From NCBI GenBank assembly GCA_050173895.1, contig JBFXKJ010000001.1, positions 1 to 64,000 on the forward strand: DNA of 64,000 nucleotides, given 5' to 3'. Shown piece by piece: positions 24,550-33,050 of the stretch. The translations under genes were made by a program, and so were the position numbers. The DNA comes from JBCFBK01 sp050173895 (GTDB taxonomy: Bacteria; Bacteroidota; Bacteroidia; Bacteroidales; Prolixibacteraceae). Below the pieces are notes generated by a model, which did no database searches, was not told the DNA's origin, and saw nothing but the letters and a program-made list of their open reading frames with translations. The number at the start of each line of letters is the position of its first letter. Within the stretch, counting starts at the first letter, position 1.

Positions 24550-24675
24550 CTATTTAAGGTGGTGTACATAAAGATTGACGAAATTACATAAATCAGTATA
24601 GTATTTTTCAAAAAAACACCGAAAGGCATTTCTGTCTCCTTCGATCATTTTCTGAGCGATAAATAGCTCGTCCAT
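24550..24675 (-). pseudogene. ECF sigma factor remnant (region 2 start, 41 residues)
   Basis: From the ATG at 24675 the minus strand encodes MDELFIAQKMIEGDRNAFRC followed by FFEKYYTDLCNFVNLYV, then stops at TAG. This is the beginning of sigma-70 region 2 of an extracytoplasmic-function sigma factor (GDRNAF..FFEKYY..L..F). The remaining roughly 150 residues, including the DNA-binding region 4, are missing. With the FecR fragment downstream it marks a decayed regulatory pair. Such pairs normally precede a susC/susD locus, and the two sulfatases on the opposite side (24931-28694) may have been part of it. Confidence 0.7.
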
Positions 24676-24845
24676 GTTTATCTGAGGATCCAAAGTTTAG
24701 GTTTTCAACAAATTTAATAATTTTATGAAACGTGTGGCAAGTGGTTCAGCGATTCGAATGACTGATGCGCATCCGCGCGTTTAAGGTAGCCAATATCAAT
24801 GTTCAGCCACATCCGATCCGACGAACAACGGATACTGATAAATGA

Positions 24846-24853
24846 TAACTTTG
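24846..24853 (+). promoter_or_regulatory. -7 element of the sulfatase promoter
   Basis: TAACTTTG is a perfect TAnnTTTG. Transcription would begin at about 24858-24860, which is the first base of the long hairpin at 24857-24900, so the message would start with that stem-loop. Confidence 0.5.
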
Positions 24854-24856
24854 TTT

Positions 24857-24900
24857 TGGTCATTCCCTGCCGGCTTGAAAAAGCCGGCAGGGAATGACCA
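24857..24900 (+). repeat. Perfect 20-base-pair hairpin with GAAA loop, 30 bases upstream of a sulfatase gene
   Basis: The left arm is TGGTCATTCCCTGCCGGCTT and the right arm its exact reverse complement, separated by the tetraloop GAAA, a GNRA-type loop. No T-run follows on either strand, so it is not a standard intrinsic terminator. It could be a 5' stabilising stem-loop of the sulfatase message or a small non-coding mobile element of the palindromic type. Confidence 0.8.
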
Positions 24901-24930
24901 GGGGCAATGTGAAACGCAAAACGATCTGAC

Positions 24931-26379
24931 ATGAACCGGAAAAAAGACGCAATCCTGGTGTTTAACGGAAGCCTGCTGGCACTGCTGGCTGTCGCTTCCT
25001 GCACATCATACGGAAAAACTGCCGGCTCTGAAGGGAGGCCGAATATTATTCTGATCAATATTGACGATATGGGCTGGAGGGATGTCGGGTTCATGGGATC
25101 GGAATATTACGAAACGCCCAACCTCGACAGGCTGGCCAGGCAGGGAATCATTTTCACCCAGGCTTATGCGGCAGCGGCAAACTGTGCACCCAGCAGGGCA
25201 TGCCTGATGAGCGGGCAATGGACGCCCCGGCACGGCATTTATACAGTCGATTCCTCAGCACGTGGCAAAAGCCGCGACCGCAAACTTATTCCCACGCCGA
25301 ATAATACGACCCTTCCGGAAGAACAGGTAACCCTCGCTGAAGCGCTTCAGGCTGCCGGTTATACAACATGCATTGCAGGGAAATGGCACCTGAGCGACAA
25401 TCCGCTTAGCCAGGGATTTGATGTCAACATTGGCGGTTGCCATGCCGGAAGTCCCGGGAGCTACTATCCTCCTTACACCAAGGTACCGTTGGAAGCACCC
25501 TCCTCCGATTATTGCCTGACCGATCTGATCATGGACAAGACGCTGGAATTTGTGGATTCAGTGAAGAGCCGGCCTTTTTTTCTATACTATTCGCCTTATG
25601 CTGTACACACGCCGATTCATCCGGTGAAGAAATTGCTGACGAAATATGAGAAAAAACCGGTCTGGAACGGACAGGAAAATGCCGGCTATGCCACGATGGT
25701 CGAAAACCTGGATACGCAGGTCGGGAGGTTAATTCGCTTGTTGGAAAAGTCGGGGAAACTGGAAAATACCTTTATTCTGTTCACATCGGACAATGGCGGC
25801 CATTATGGTATTACCAGGCAGCTGCCCCTGCGTTCGGGCAAAGGTGCCTATTATGAAGGTGGCATCCGGGAGCCGATGTTTGTTTTCTGGAAAGGAAAAA
25901 TTAAACCAGGTACCAGGACAGAGGTTCCGGCGACGAACCTCGATTTTTATCCAACCTTGCTTGATGTGGCGGGAGTGGAAAAGCCTGCCGGCAAATTGCT
26001 GGACGGACAAAGCCTGATGCCCGTTTTAACCGGAACAGGATCATTGGAAGGGCGCCCGCTATTCTGGCATTTCCCGATCTATCTGCAGGCTTATATGAAG
26101 AAGGGCGATCCGACGCAGGATCCCTTGTTCCGGACCCGCCCCGGATCGGCCGTGCGTTTGGGTGACTGGAAGTTAATTCAGTATTTCGAGAACAATGATC
26201 TTGAACTATACAATTTGAAGGAAGACATTGGCGAAAAAAATAACCTGGCAAAATCGAATGCCGAAAAGACCAAAGAGCTTCTGTCGCTGTTGAATGAATG
26301 GCGGTCAAAAACCAATGCGCCGGTTCCGGACGAACTGAATCCCGGATTCGACCCGCGGCCGGAATCTTCCAGTTGGTAA
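24931..26379 (+). CDS. Lipoprotein sulfatase (S1 family)
   Basis: A type I sulfatase of 482 residues. A lipoprotein signal ends at Cys24 (LLALLAVASC). The metal-binding DD (45-46, LINIDDMGW) is followed by the formylglycine motif CAPSR at 85-89 (CxPSR), and TIFTSDNGG-like FTSDNGGH and HTPIHP are further active-site blocks. The Cys is converted to formylglycine by a maturing enzyme not encoded in this window. It removes sulfate esters from glycans or other alcohols at the cell surface; which one cannot be told from the sequence. A second sulfatase follows after 197 bases, so the two may be co-transcribed from the promoter at 24846. Confidence 0.93.
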   Translation: MNRKKDAILVFNGSLLALLAVASCTSYGKTAGSEGRPNIILINIDDMGWRDVGFMGSEYYETPNLDRLARQGIIFTQAYAAAANCAPSRACLMSGQWTPRHGIYTVDSSARGKSRDRKLIPTPNNTTLPEEQVTLAEALQAAGYTTCIAGKWHLSDNPLSQGFDVNIGGCHAGSPGSYYPPYTKVPLEAPSSDYCLTDLIMDKTLEFVDSVKSRPFFLYYSPYAVHTPIHPVKKLLTKYEKKPVWNGQENAGYATMVENLDTQVGRLIRLLEKSGKLENTFILFTSDNGGHYGITRQLPLRSGKGAYYEGGIREPMFVFWKGKIKPGTRTEVPATNLDFYPTLLDVAGVEKPAGKLLDGQSLMPVLTGTGSLEGRPLFWHFPIYLQAYMKKGDPTQDPLFRTRPGSAVRLGDWKLIQYFENNDLELYNLKEDIGEKNNLAKSNAEKTKELLSLLNEWRSKTNAPVPDELNPGFDPRPESSSW

Positions 26380-26576
26380 GCGTCTAAAGGCGATGACATA
26401 TAATACGTAGATTGCAGTTGGTTAAATTAAAAATACAAACATATGAAACGAGCATGGAAGCCGCGGTATCCGCCCGAGCCAATGTTTATAGGCGAGTTCC
26501 ATACGTCGATGTCCTATAGAAAAGTGATGTAGTTTAGTACGCAAATTATACACAGCTAATTTGAAATGAAAAACAT
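26380..26576 (+). other. Intergenic gap between two sulfatase genes
   Basis: It contains one possible small frame (26443-26532, 29 codons starting MKRAWKPRYPP) that resembles nothing I recognise and lacks a convincing ribosome-binding context. No clear promoter element or hairpin is seen. Confidence 0.4.
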
Positions 26577-28694
26577 ATGAAACCCAGTCAAGTGATCATT
26601 TCGTCGCTGGCGCTCGGAACGATCTTTAGTTCCGGTGCTGCAGGAGAGAGCAAACAAACGCAGGTTGCAAAACCGCAACAGCCAAACATCCTTTTTATTT
26701 TAGTTGATGATATGGGATATGGCGATCTGGGTGCTCTGTTTCAAAATCAGCGTGCAAAGGCCAACGATCGAAGCGAACCATGGGAGTTGTCACCTAACCT
26801 GGATAAAATGGCTTCCGAAGGTGTTTTGTTGTCTCAACAATATTGTGCGGCTCCGGTTTGCGCACCCTCACGCGCGTCCCTGTTGCTTGGAGTAAGCCAG
26901 GGGCATGCTAACGTCAGAGACAATCAGTTCGATAAAGCCCTGGAAAACAACCATACCATTGCTTCTGCCTTGCACGAAATTGGTTATTCAACCGCTGCTT
27001 TTGGCAAATGGGGATTGCAGGGCAGTGACCGCTGGGACGAAAACGGTTCTGAATGGCCGGCGCATCCGCTAAACCGGGGATTTGACTATTTTCTGGGATA
27101 CATGCGCCATTCGGATGGGCATGAACATTATCCCCGGGAAGGCGTGTACCGGGGGAAGAAAGAAGTATGGGAAAACCGGACAAACATTGCGGCCGGCCTG
27201 GATAAGTGCTATACGGCCGACTTATGGACGGCCGCTGCGAAACGTTGGATCGTTCAACATGAGAAGGGACCGGATTCTGAGAAGCCATTCTTCATTTATC
27301 TTGCCTTTGACACGCCCCATGCTGTTTTGGAATTGCCCACGCAGGCCTATCCCCGGGGTGCAGGCCTTAGGGGAGGAATGCAATGGACCGGGAAAAAAGG
27401 AGAGATGATCAGCACGGCATCCGGAACAGTCGATAGTTGGGTTCATCCTGATTACGCCGGGGCCACCTGGGATGATGACAAGGATCCTTCAACGCCGGAA
27501 GTTGCATGGCCGGAAGTATATAAGCGCTATGCCACCGCAACAAGACGCGTCGACAGTGCTGTGGGCGACATCATGCAATTGTTGAAAGACCTGAATATTG
27601 ACGACAATACGATCATCGTGTTTACTTCAGATAACGGACCTTCCAGAGAATCGTATCTTCCGGAGCAATACCGGCCCAATACGCCCGATTTCTTCAATAG
27701 TTTCGGACCCTTTGACGGAATTAAACGCGACTGCTGGGAGGGAGGCGTACGAATGCCAGTAATTGCCCGCTGGCCCGGACATATCCGCGCGGGAGAAGAA
27801 ATCAGATCTGCCAGTGCTTCGTACGACTGGGCACCTACTTTTCTGGATGCAGCCGGTGTTCCGGCTCCCGCCCGGCTGGACGGTGTCTCCTTGTTGCCAT
27901 CGCTCACGGGCAAGGGAGATCAGCAGGATCCTGTCGTTTACGTGGAATATCATGTAGGCGGGAGAACTCCGGCATACGCTGAGTTTGATCCGTCACATCA
28001 GGGAAGAAAGCAAAATCAAATGCAAAAGATCCGAATGGGAAATTTTGTAGGGGTGAGGTACGATATTCAGTCGGCCAATGATGACTTCGAAATTTACGAC
28101 GTCAGCAAAGATCCGCAGGAAATTAACAACCTGGCGCGGAACCCCGGAATGGACACCTTGCAGCAATGGATGAAAGCCAAAGTGCTGCAGGTACGCCGGC
28201 CCAATTCAACAGCCCCGAGGCCTTATGACCATGAAAACATCCCTGCCGTCAGCGCCAGGAAAACGACCGCGGGCATTCACTGGTCAGCCTATGAAGGCGA
28301 TTTTCCCTGGGTTCCGCAAGTAATCACCCTGAAACCATCGGCTTCCGGAACAACAGGAAAACCAGATGTTGGTGTCAGCAGGTCAAACGGTAATTTTGCC
28401 ATGCTTTTCGAGGGGTACCTGAACATTCCTGAGGACGGGGAATATACTTTTTACCTTACTGCTGGTCATGGCGCACTGATGCGGATTCACGAAGCGACCC
28501 TGATCTGTGCCGATTTCGGCTACACTCCAGGGGAAGAAAAGCAGGCACCGATTAATCTGAAGGCTGGTCTCCATCCTTTCCGGATTTATTATCTGGGGAA
28601 AGCCAGCGAAAAACAATCGCTGGAGTTGAAGTGGAGCGGTCCGGGTATTGAAAAAGAAACTGTTCCGGAAGATGCATTCTGTTATGCGGAATGA
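26577..28694 (+). CDS. Sulfatase with C-terminal PA14-like domain
   Basis: A 705-residue sulfatase. After a signal peptide (SLALGTIFSSGAAG) come the metal-binding DD at 44-45 (LVDDMGYGDLG), the formylglycine motif CAPSR at 95-99, the substrate-region FGKWGLQG and the FTSDNGPSRES block. At the C-terminus (about residues 560-700) a PA14-type module is recognisable: FEGYLNIPEDGEYTFYLTAG, then LKAGLHPFRIYYLGK and LELKWSGPGIE. PA14 domains bind carbohydrate, so the protein probably acts on a polymeric glycan at the surface or outside the cell. The first sulfatase of the pair lacks this module. Confidence 0.93.
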   Translation: MKPSQVIISSLALGTIFSSGAAGESKQTQVAKPQQPNILFILVDDMGYGDLGALFQNQRAKANDRSEPWELSPNLDKMASEGVLLSQQYCAAPVCAPSRASLLLGVSQGHANVRDNQFDKALENNHTIASALHEIGYSTAAFGKWGLQGSDRWDENGSEWPAHPLNRGFDYFLGYMRHSDGHEHYPREGVYRGKKEVWENRTNIAAGLDKCYTADLWTAAAKRWIVQHEKGPDSEKPFFIYLAFDTPHAVLELPTQAYPRGAGLRGGMQWTGKKGEMISTASGTVDSWVHPDYAGATWDDDKDPSTPEVAWPEVYKRYATATRRVDSAVGDIMQLLKDLNIDDNTIIVFTSDNGPSRESYLPEQYRPNTPDFFNSFGPFDGIKRDCWEGGVRMPVIARWPGHIRAGEEIRSASASYDWAPTFLDAAGVPAPARLDGVSLLPSLTGKGDQQDPVVYVEYHVGGRTPAYAEFDPSHQGRKQNQMQKIRMGNFVGVRYDIQSANDDFEIYDVSKDPQEINNLARNPGMDTLQQWMKAKVLQVRRPNSTAPRPYDHENIPAVSARKTTAGIHWSAYEGDFPWVPQVITLKPSASGTTGKPDVGVSRSNGNFAMLFEGYLNIPEDGEYTFYLTAGHGALMRIHEATLICADFGYTPGEEKQAPINLKAGLHPFRIYYLGKASEKQSLELKWSGPGIEKETVPEDAFCYAE

Positions 28695-28714
28695 CAAAAT
28701 CGGAGTTGTACAGG

Positions 28715-29467
28715 TCATTTAGCTTTTCGTAACAAGGCCAGTACCCCGTTTATAAAGGTGAGCGGATGCACCGGGTTGCCGGGTATATACAGGTCGACCG
28801 GATATCTGGAGAGAAAGCTGCGGTCGAGCGCCTCGCTGTCGGCAAAAATACCGCCGCTGATGGCATCGGTACCGGCCAGGATTACCAGCTTCGGATCAGG
28901 GACTGCCTGATAGCAGATCTCGAGTGCCCTGGCCATGTTTACGGTGATAGGACCGGTGATGACGATGCCGTCGGCGTGCCGCGGCGATGCCACAAAATCG
29001 ATCCCGAACCGGCTCATATCGAACTGGACATTGTTTGCGGCATTCAGCTCCCATTCGCAACTGTTGTCGCCGCCCGCCGATACCTGCCGGAGCTTCAGCG
29101 AGTGGCCGAACAACCGGTGAATTTCTTTGCGCACCCGTGCAGCGTCAAGCTTAACCGGTTGCCCGTCGCCTTCAGCAATAATTAATCGGCTTCGGTGGTT
29201 CGTCGAAAGTTTATAGTCGGTGGTAAAACGGACCTTGTCCGGAAACTGAACAGCACATTCGCCGCAGAAGGTACATTTTCCCAGGTCGATCCGTACGGGA
29301 CTCACCGCAATAGCCTGAGTCGGGCAAATTTCAGCCAGTGCTGCTTCATCCACGCTTTCTCTTGAAATGACCGGCCGTCCGCGGAAAATACCCGGCACTT
29401 TGGCTGTTGTCACATCAGGAATGAACTGCTTGCCCTGATGCCATAAGATTTTGATATTGTCGATCAT
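28715..29467 (-). CDS. HyfI/NuoB-like small subunit of an Ehr-type complex, with N-terminal ferredoxin motif
   Basis: Two parts are visible. Residues 40-80 carry a single ferredoxin-type [4Fe-4S] set (Cys48 in ICPTQA, and Cys65, Cys68, Cys71 in CTFCGEC). Residues 115-250 follow the HycG/HyfI/NuoB pattern, including FVASPRHADGIVITGPITVNM and PVDLYIPG. In HycG the proximal cluster is bound by CxxC, a third Cys before a GG, and the Cys of PGCPP. Here these positions are Asp134, Cys137, Asp201 and Asn231, so only one of four ligands is kept. The N2-type cluster therefore cannot be normal. It is the last gene of the operon, 13 bases after the large subunit gene. The fold assignment is firm; the reaction is unknown. 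Confidence 0.85.
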   Translation of the reverse strand: MIDNIKILWHQGKQFIPDVTTAKVPGIFRGRPVISRESVDEAALAEICPTQAIAVSPVRIDLGKCTFCGECAVQFPDKVRFTTDYKLSTNHRSRLIIAEGDGQPVKLDAARVRKEIHRLFGHSLKLRQVSAGGDNSCEWELNAANNVQFDMSRFGIDFVASPRHADGIVITGPITVNMARALEICYQAVPDPKLVILAGTDAISGGIFADSEALDRSFLSRYPVDLYIPGNPVHPLTFINGVLALLRKAK

Positions 29468-29480
29468 GATGCTTTCAGTT

Positions 29481-30983
29481 TTAGAGGTCGTGCCCGCAGT
29501 ACGATAAATTAAAGCTTTTGTTGCAGATAGGGAAGTCGGATATTTCGTTGTTCCTGACTGCCTGGGCCAGCGCCATCCAGTTGTGATGCGAAGGATCCTT
29601 GATCTTATAAACGATCAGATCGCCTTGCTGACCGGTGACCGCACAATGGCAGATTTCGCCCCGCCAGCCTTCCACCAGCGAAAGCGTAAAAGTCTCCTTG
29701 CCGGGCGAAAGACTGAAATTTTCAGGTTTTTTAAATTCCGGTATGTCGCTGATCAGCTTGCGGGCATAACCAATCGACTGCAGGATTTCTTCTTTTCTGA
29801 TCTGCGCCCGGGAATACACGTCGCCGTGATGCTTGATCACCGGCGAATGATTAATTGCAATGCCATACAGGTCGTGCGGATGCGACAAGCGGATGTCGCG
29901 GTTCAGGCCGCTCATCCGGGCGGCCATCCCCACCGTGCCGATCCCGCAAACCTGCTCATAGCTGACCACTCCGGTCTTCTCCATTCGTGACAGCGCGCTG
30001 GGCAGCTTAAAGAGTTTCCTGCTCATCTCGGTAAAGTCAGCTTCGTAGGTCTCCAGCACGGTATTCAGCCTTGCCGCGAGTTCGGCAGAAAAAGGATAAT
30101 TGATCTTTCCGGCCCTGATCAATCCTTTCGACAACCGGTTGCCACCCCATTCCTGCATGAAATTGATGATCGGCGTACGCAGCCGCCCAAAGACGGCATT
30201 GCCTAACTGATAGGCAATATCGGCGCAAATAGCCGAAAGGTCGCCTGTATGGATGGCAATACGTTCCAGTTCGAGGGCCAGGGTGCGGGCAAATTTCAGT
30301 GACCGGTCAGGTTCGTACCCGCAGAGGCTTTCCCACAGGTTTACAAAGGCTGTGGTATGTCCAACAGTGGTGTCGCCGGCAATGTTTTCAGCCAGGGTAG
30401 TGCGTTCCAAAAGCTTTTTCTTTTGCAGGAACAGCTGTTCGATGCCCCGGTGCTGATAACCTAACTGGATCTCCAGATGCATGATCTGCTCCCCGTTGCA
30501 GATGAAGCGGAAATGTCCCGGCTCGATCACTCCCGCGTGGATCGGACCCACGCCGACTTCATGGAGTTCTTCGCTTTCGGCCCGGCAGAACGGATAATTT
30601 TCCGCCTTTTCGGCCGTGTCAGCCCTGTTTTGCGCATACCGCACCGGTTTTAACCAGGGATGGTCGCTGTACAGAATCCCGAAGTTTTCATGAATCTCCC
30701 GTTCGAATTTTTCAAAATTCGTGTTTTGGGCCGTCAGGGAGGCCAGGGTAGTCCTGGCATCAACAACAGTGGAAGAGATCAGGATTTCATGCCGGAGATC
30801 ATCGGCGATACAACAAATGAGCCTGATCCGGCCGGCGTCGCTGTAACCGAAATAGTTCACGCAATGTCTCTCCGGACCGCTTTTCATCAGGTCAAGATTG
30901 GCTTCCATGAACAGCCGGTAGGGATGTTCGGGAATATCCTTTAAGGCAATCGGCTGATTATTATGAATGGGAATATACAACAT
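29481..30983 (-). CDS. HyfG/NuoCD-like large subunit lacking NiFe-binding cysteines
   Basis: The N-terminal third is NuoC-like (EREIHENFGILYSDHPW, residues 94-110). The rest is NuoD/hydrogenase large-subunit-like (VGPIHAGVIEPGHFRF, GEQIMHLEIQLGYQHRGIEQ). In HycE the first NiFe motif is ERICGIC; here the aligned stretch ENIAGDT (199-205) has Ala202 and Thr205 in place of both cysteines. The C-terminal DPCxxC becomes residues 492-497 (NLSYCG), with Ser494 and Gly497 at the ligand positions. All four NiFe ligands are thus missing, so this is not an active NiFe hydrogenase. It is a related complex of the Ehr type. The last residues still carry Cys487 and Cys496. The gene is 5 bases from the HyfF-like gene. 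Confidence 0.88.
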   Translation of the reverse strand: MLYIPIHNNQPIALKDIPEHPYRLFMEANLDLMKSGPERHCVNYFGYSDAGRIRLICCIADDLRHEILISSTVVDARTTLASLTAQNTNFEKFEREIHENFGILYSDHPWLKPVRYAQNRADTAEKAENYPFCRAESEELHEVGVGPIHAGVIEPGHFRFICNGEQIMHLEIQLGYQHRGIEQLFLQKKKLLERTTLAENIAGDTTVGHTTAFVNLWESLCGYEPDRSLKFARTLALELERIAIHTGDLSAICADIAYQLGNAVFGRLRTPIINFMQEWGGNRLSKGLIRAGKINYPFSAELAARLNTVLETYEADFTEMSRKLFKLPSALSRMEKTGVVSYEQVCGIGTVGMAARMSGLNRDIRLSHPHDLYGIAINHSPVIKHHGDVYSRAQIRKEEILQSIGYARKLISDIPEFKKPENFSLSPGKETFTLSLVEGWRGEICHCAVTGQQGDLIVYKIKDPSHHNWMALAQAVRNNEISDFPICNKSFNLSYCGHDL

Positions 30984-30987
30984 GGCA

Positions 30988-32415
30988 TCAGGATATAAGT
31001 TTTACGGCATCCTGCAGCAGGGTCACCAGCAGGGCAGGAGGGGCATAAGCCAGATAAACGGCAACGATCAACAGCAGGTACTGGGGCAGCGATTCCCATG
31101 CTTTTATTGCCGGCAGTTGTTTCTCGTCGATATGAATGGGGGGAATAAACAGCAACCTGAAAATATTGGAGCCAAATCCCCAGATGATCATCGTGAGCAG
31201 GATCAGCACCAGAGCGAGAATGAGGATATTATGTGCTTCGAACAAAGACTGGAAGATCATGAATTCACTGACAAACAAGCCTGAAGGCGGCATGGCAGTC
31301 GCAGAGAAAAATCCCAGCAGCAAAACGAGGGCCCCGGCTTTGTTGTATTTAAAATAACTACCCATATCATAGATGCTTTTACTCTGGTACACCCGGTAAA
31401 CCTGGTTAAACTGGAAGAAAAGGCTGGGTTTCACAAACGAGTGGAGCACCACATGAAGAATGGCCGCATAAACGCCCACACCCCCGCAGGCAAGTCCCAG
31501 AACAACAAGTCCCATATGCTCGATCCCCGAATAGGCAAGCATGCGCTTGATATTTTTAATGCGGGTCATGTATACCGTGGCTACAAAGACCGACAGCACC
31601 GCAGCGAATAGCATGACCGTACCGGCCCATTTCAATAAAGGCGTATGGGAGAAGACAGCGTAAAAACGAAATACCCCGATAAATCCCATGTTCATCAGCA
31701 CACTGGCCAAAAGCGCGCCTGCGGGTGCCGGCGCTTTGTCTTTGGCATCAATTCCTGCTGTATACATCGGAACAAGTCCCAGTTTTGCAGTGAAACCGGT
31801 AAAGATGAACAGAAAAGCGAGCTTCAGCCAAAAAGGATTTAACTGTGAGGCATGAGCATATAAGGTATCGAACGACAAATCATTAATTCCGGCCTGTTTC
31901 ACGGCGAGACTCAGGAAAAGAATGCCGATGTAAATGAAAGTAATGCTGATGGCGCAGATGAAAACATATTTCCAGGCACCTTCGAGCGCACGGATGTTCC
32001 GGTGGTGGTAAATCAATGCGGAGGCGCTCAGGGTGGTGATCTCGGCAAAGATCCAGATCACCGCAATGTGATTGGAAATATAAGCCATCGAACAAGCCGA
32101 AATCAGCATCACCATGGCCGCAAAAAACAAACCTCTCGATTTGGGAGTTTCATCGTGCAGCGCGATATACCGGTACCCGTGCCAGAAGGCAGGAATACTG
32201 ACCGCGCTGATGGTCAGGAGCATGAGCACGCCCAGGGAATCGGGTTTGAAAAATCCGAACTGCGTATGATTCAGATCATTCAGCTCATTGATGCTGAAAA
32301 ACCATAATAAAGCGAGGTAGATGACCAGAAGTAAATAGTTGACAGCCGTATTCCGGTTGAAGAACAATCCTCCGCCAATGATCAGGGTCCCTATCAAAAA
32401 TATACTGACAATCAT
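30988..32415 (-). CDS. HyfF/NuoN-like antiporter-type membrane subunit
   Basis: A 475-residue integral membrane protein with about 14 hydrophobic segments, of the complex I/Mrp antiporter type. Channel residues are kept: the membrane Glu in WIFAEITTLSAS, the Lys in FTGFTAKLGLVPMYTAG, the KRMLAYSGIEHMG helix and His/Lys in VLHSFVKPSLFF. The PPSGLFVSEF loop is also typical. It would move protons (or sodium) across the cytoplasmic membrane, driven by the peripheral arm. It is smaller than the HyfB-like subunit and, in HyfF, lacks the lateral helix. It starts 4 bases after the HyfE-like gene. Confidence 0.88.
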   Translation of the reverse strand: MIVSIFLIGTLIIGGGLFFNRNTAVNYLLLVIYLALLWFFSINELNDLNHTQFGFFKPDSLGVLMLLTISAVSIPAFWHGYRYIALHDETPKSRGLFFAAMVMLISACSMAYISNHIAVIWIFAEITTLSASALIYHHRNIRALEGAWKYVFICAISITFIYIGILFLSLAVKQAGINDLSFDTLYAHASQLNPFWLKLAFLFIFTGFTAKLGLVPMYTAGIDAKDKAPAPAGALLASVLMNMGFIGVFRFYAVFSHTPLLKWAGTVMLFAAVLSVFVATVYMTRIKNIKRMLAYSGIEHMGLVVLGLACGGVGVYAAILHVVLHSFVKPSLFFQFNQVYRVYQSKSIYDMGSYFKYNKAGALVLLLGFFSATAMPPSGLFVSEFMIFQSLFEAHNILILALVLILLTMIIWGFGSNIFRLLFIPPIHIDEKQLPAIKAWESLPQYLLLIVAVYLAYAPPALLVTLLQDAVKLIS

Positions 32416-32419
32416 TTTT

Positions 32420-33049
32420 TTAGTCTTTCAGGTTGCGTAACAGGTTAACGTCCGGGTTTTTCAGCACATCGCCGATCTTGTTGAAGAACACGCCAAGGAT
32501 GAGCACGCTGGCAAAAATATCGAGCATGATGCCCAGGTTTACCAGCATCGGCATTTCATTCCCCACCGCGAGCGATAAAATAAATACGCCGTTTTCGATG
32601 AACAGGTAGCCGATTACGTGGGTAATGATTTTCTTGCGCGATATGATCAGGTATAAGCCGGTGAAAAGCGTCGACAGGGCCACCACAAAGTACGTTTTAT
32701 CCAGGTTTTCTTCTCCGATTGCATGCGAAAGGATGATGGTAGCCACGAAAATCAGCGATACGATGATCAGCGACAGGAAGTTGGGCAGGTAGGGCTCCGC
32801 TTCGCGGGTGATTTCATTTCGCCGGATTACATAATTGATGAACCAGGGAACAGCAATGGCTTTAAAACCAATTGTTTCAAGCAAAATGAGTGTCAGGTTG
32901 ACATGATTCACTTCAGTAAGGGTCAGATACGTCACGCCGAAAAGGATAAATCCCTGAAACACCAGGATCCGCAGATAGGTCAGCAGCCGGTTGGCGATGC
33001 TGACATAGAGCAGCGACATGGAAAGTGCGATGAGGAGTATATCGGTCAT
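32420..33049 (-). CDS. HyfE-like membrane subunit
   Basis: A 209-residue, highly hydrophobic protein of about six membrane spans (for example FILFGVTYLTLTEVN, LLETIGFKAIAVPWFINYVI, IGYLFIENGVFILSL). The paired membrane acidic residues in LTEVNH, LLETIG and FIENGV resemble NuoJ/NuoK, of which HyfE is a fused form. Start 33049 (MTDILLIALS) is preferred to 33085 because it leaves a 1-base gap to the HyfC-like gene; the longer start would overlap it by 35 bases. It helps form the proton path next to NuoH-type subunits. Confidence 0.8.
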   Translation of the reverse strand: MTDILLIALSMSLLYVSIANRLLTYLRILVFQGFILFGVTYLTLTEVNHVNLTLILLETIGFKAIAVPWFINYVIRRNEITREAEPYLPNFLSLIIVSLIFVATIILSHAIGEENLDKTYFVVALSTLFTGLYLIISRKKIITHVIGYLFIENGVFILSLAVGNEMPMLVNLGIMLDIFASVLILGVFFNKIGDVLKNPDVNLLRNLKD

Positions 33050-33050
33050 A

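Noticed and set aside
24315..24629. A single 104-residue protein read through both remnant frames
   Set aside because: The upstream half is out of frame with the sigma-like reading at 24550-24675; only the part from 24476 resembles FecR.
24857..24900. Rho-independent terminator
   Set aside because: The stem is long and perfect but no T-run follows on either strand, and no gene ends just before it.
26443..26532. Small gene of 29 codons between sulfatases
   Set aside because: The peptide shows no known motif, and there is no conserved context or ribosome-binding site to support translation.
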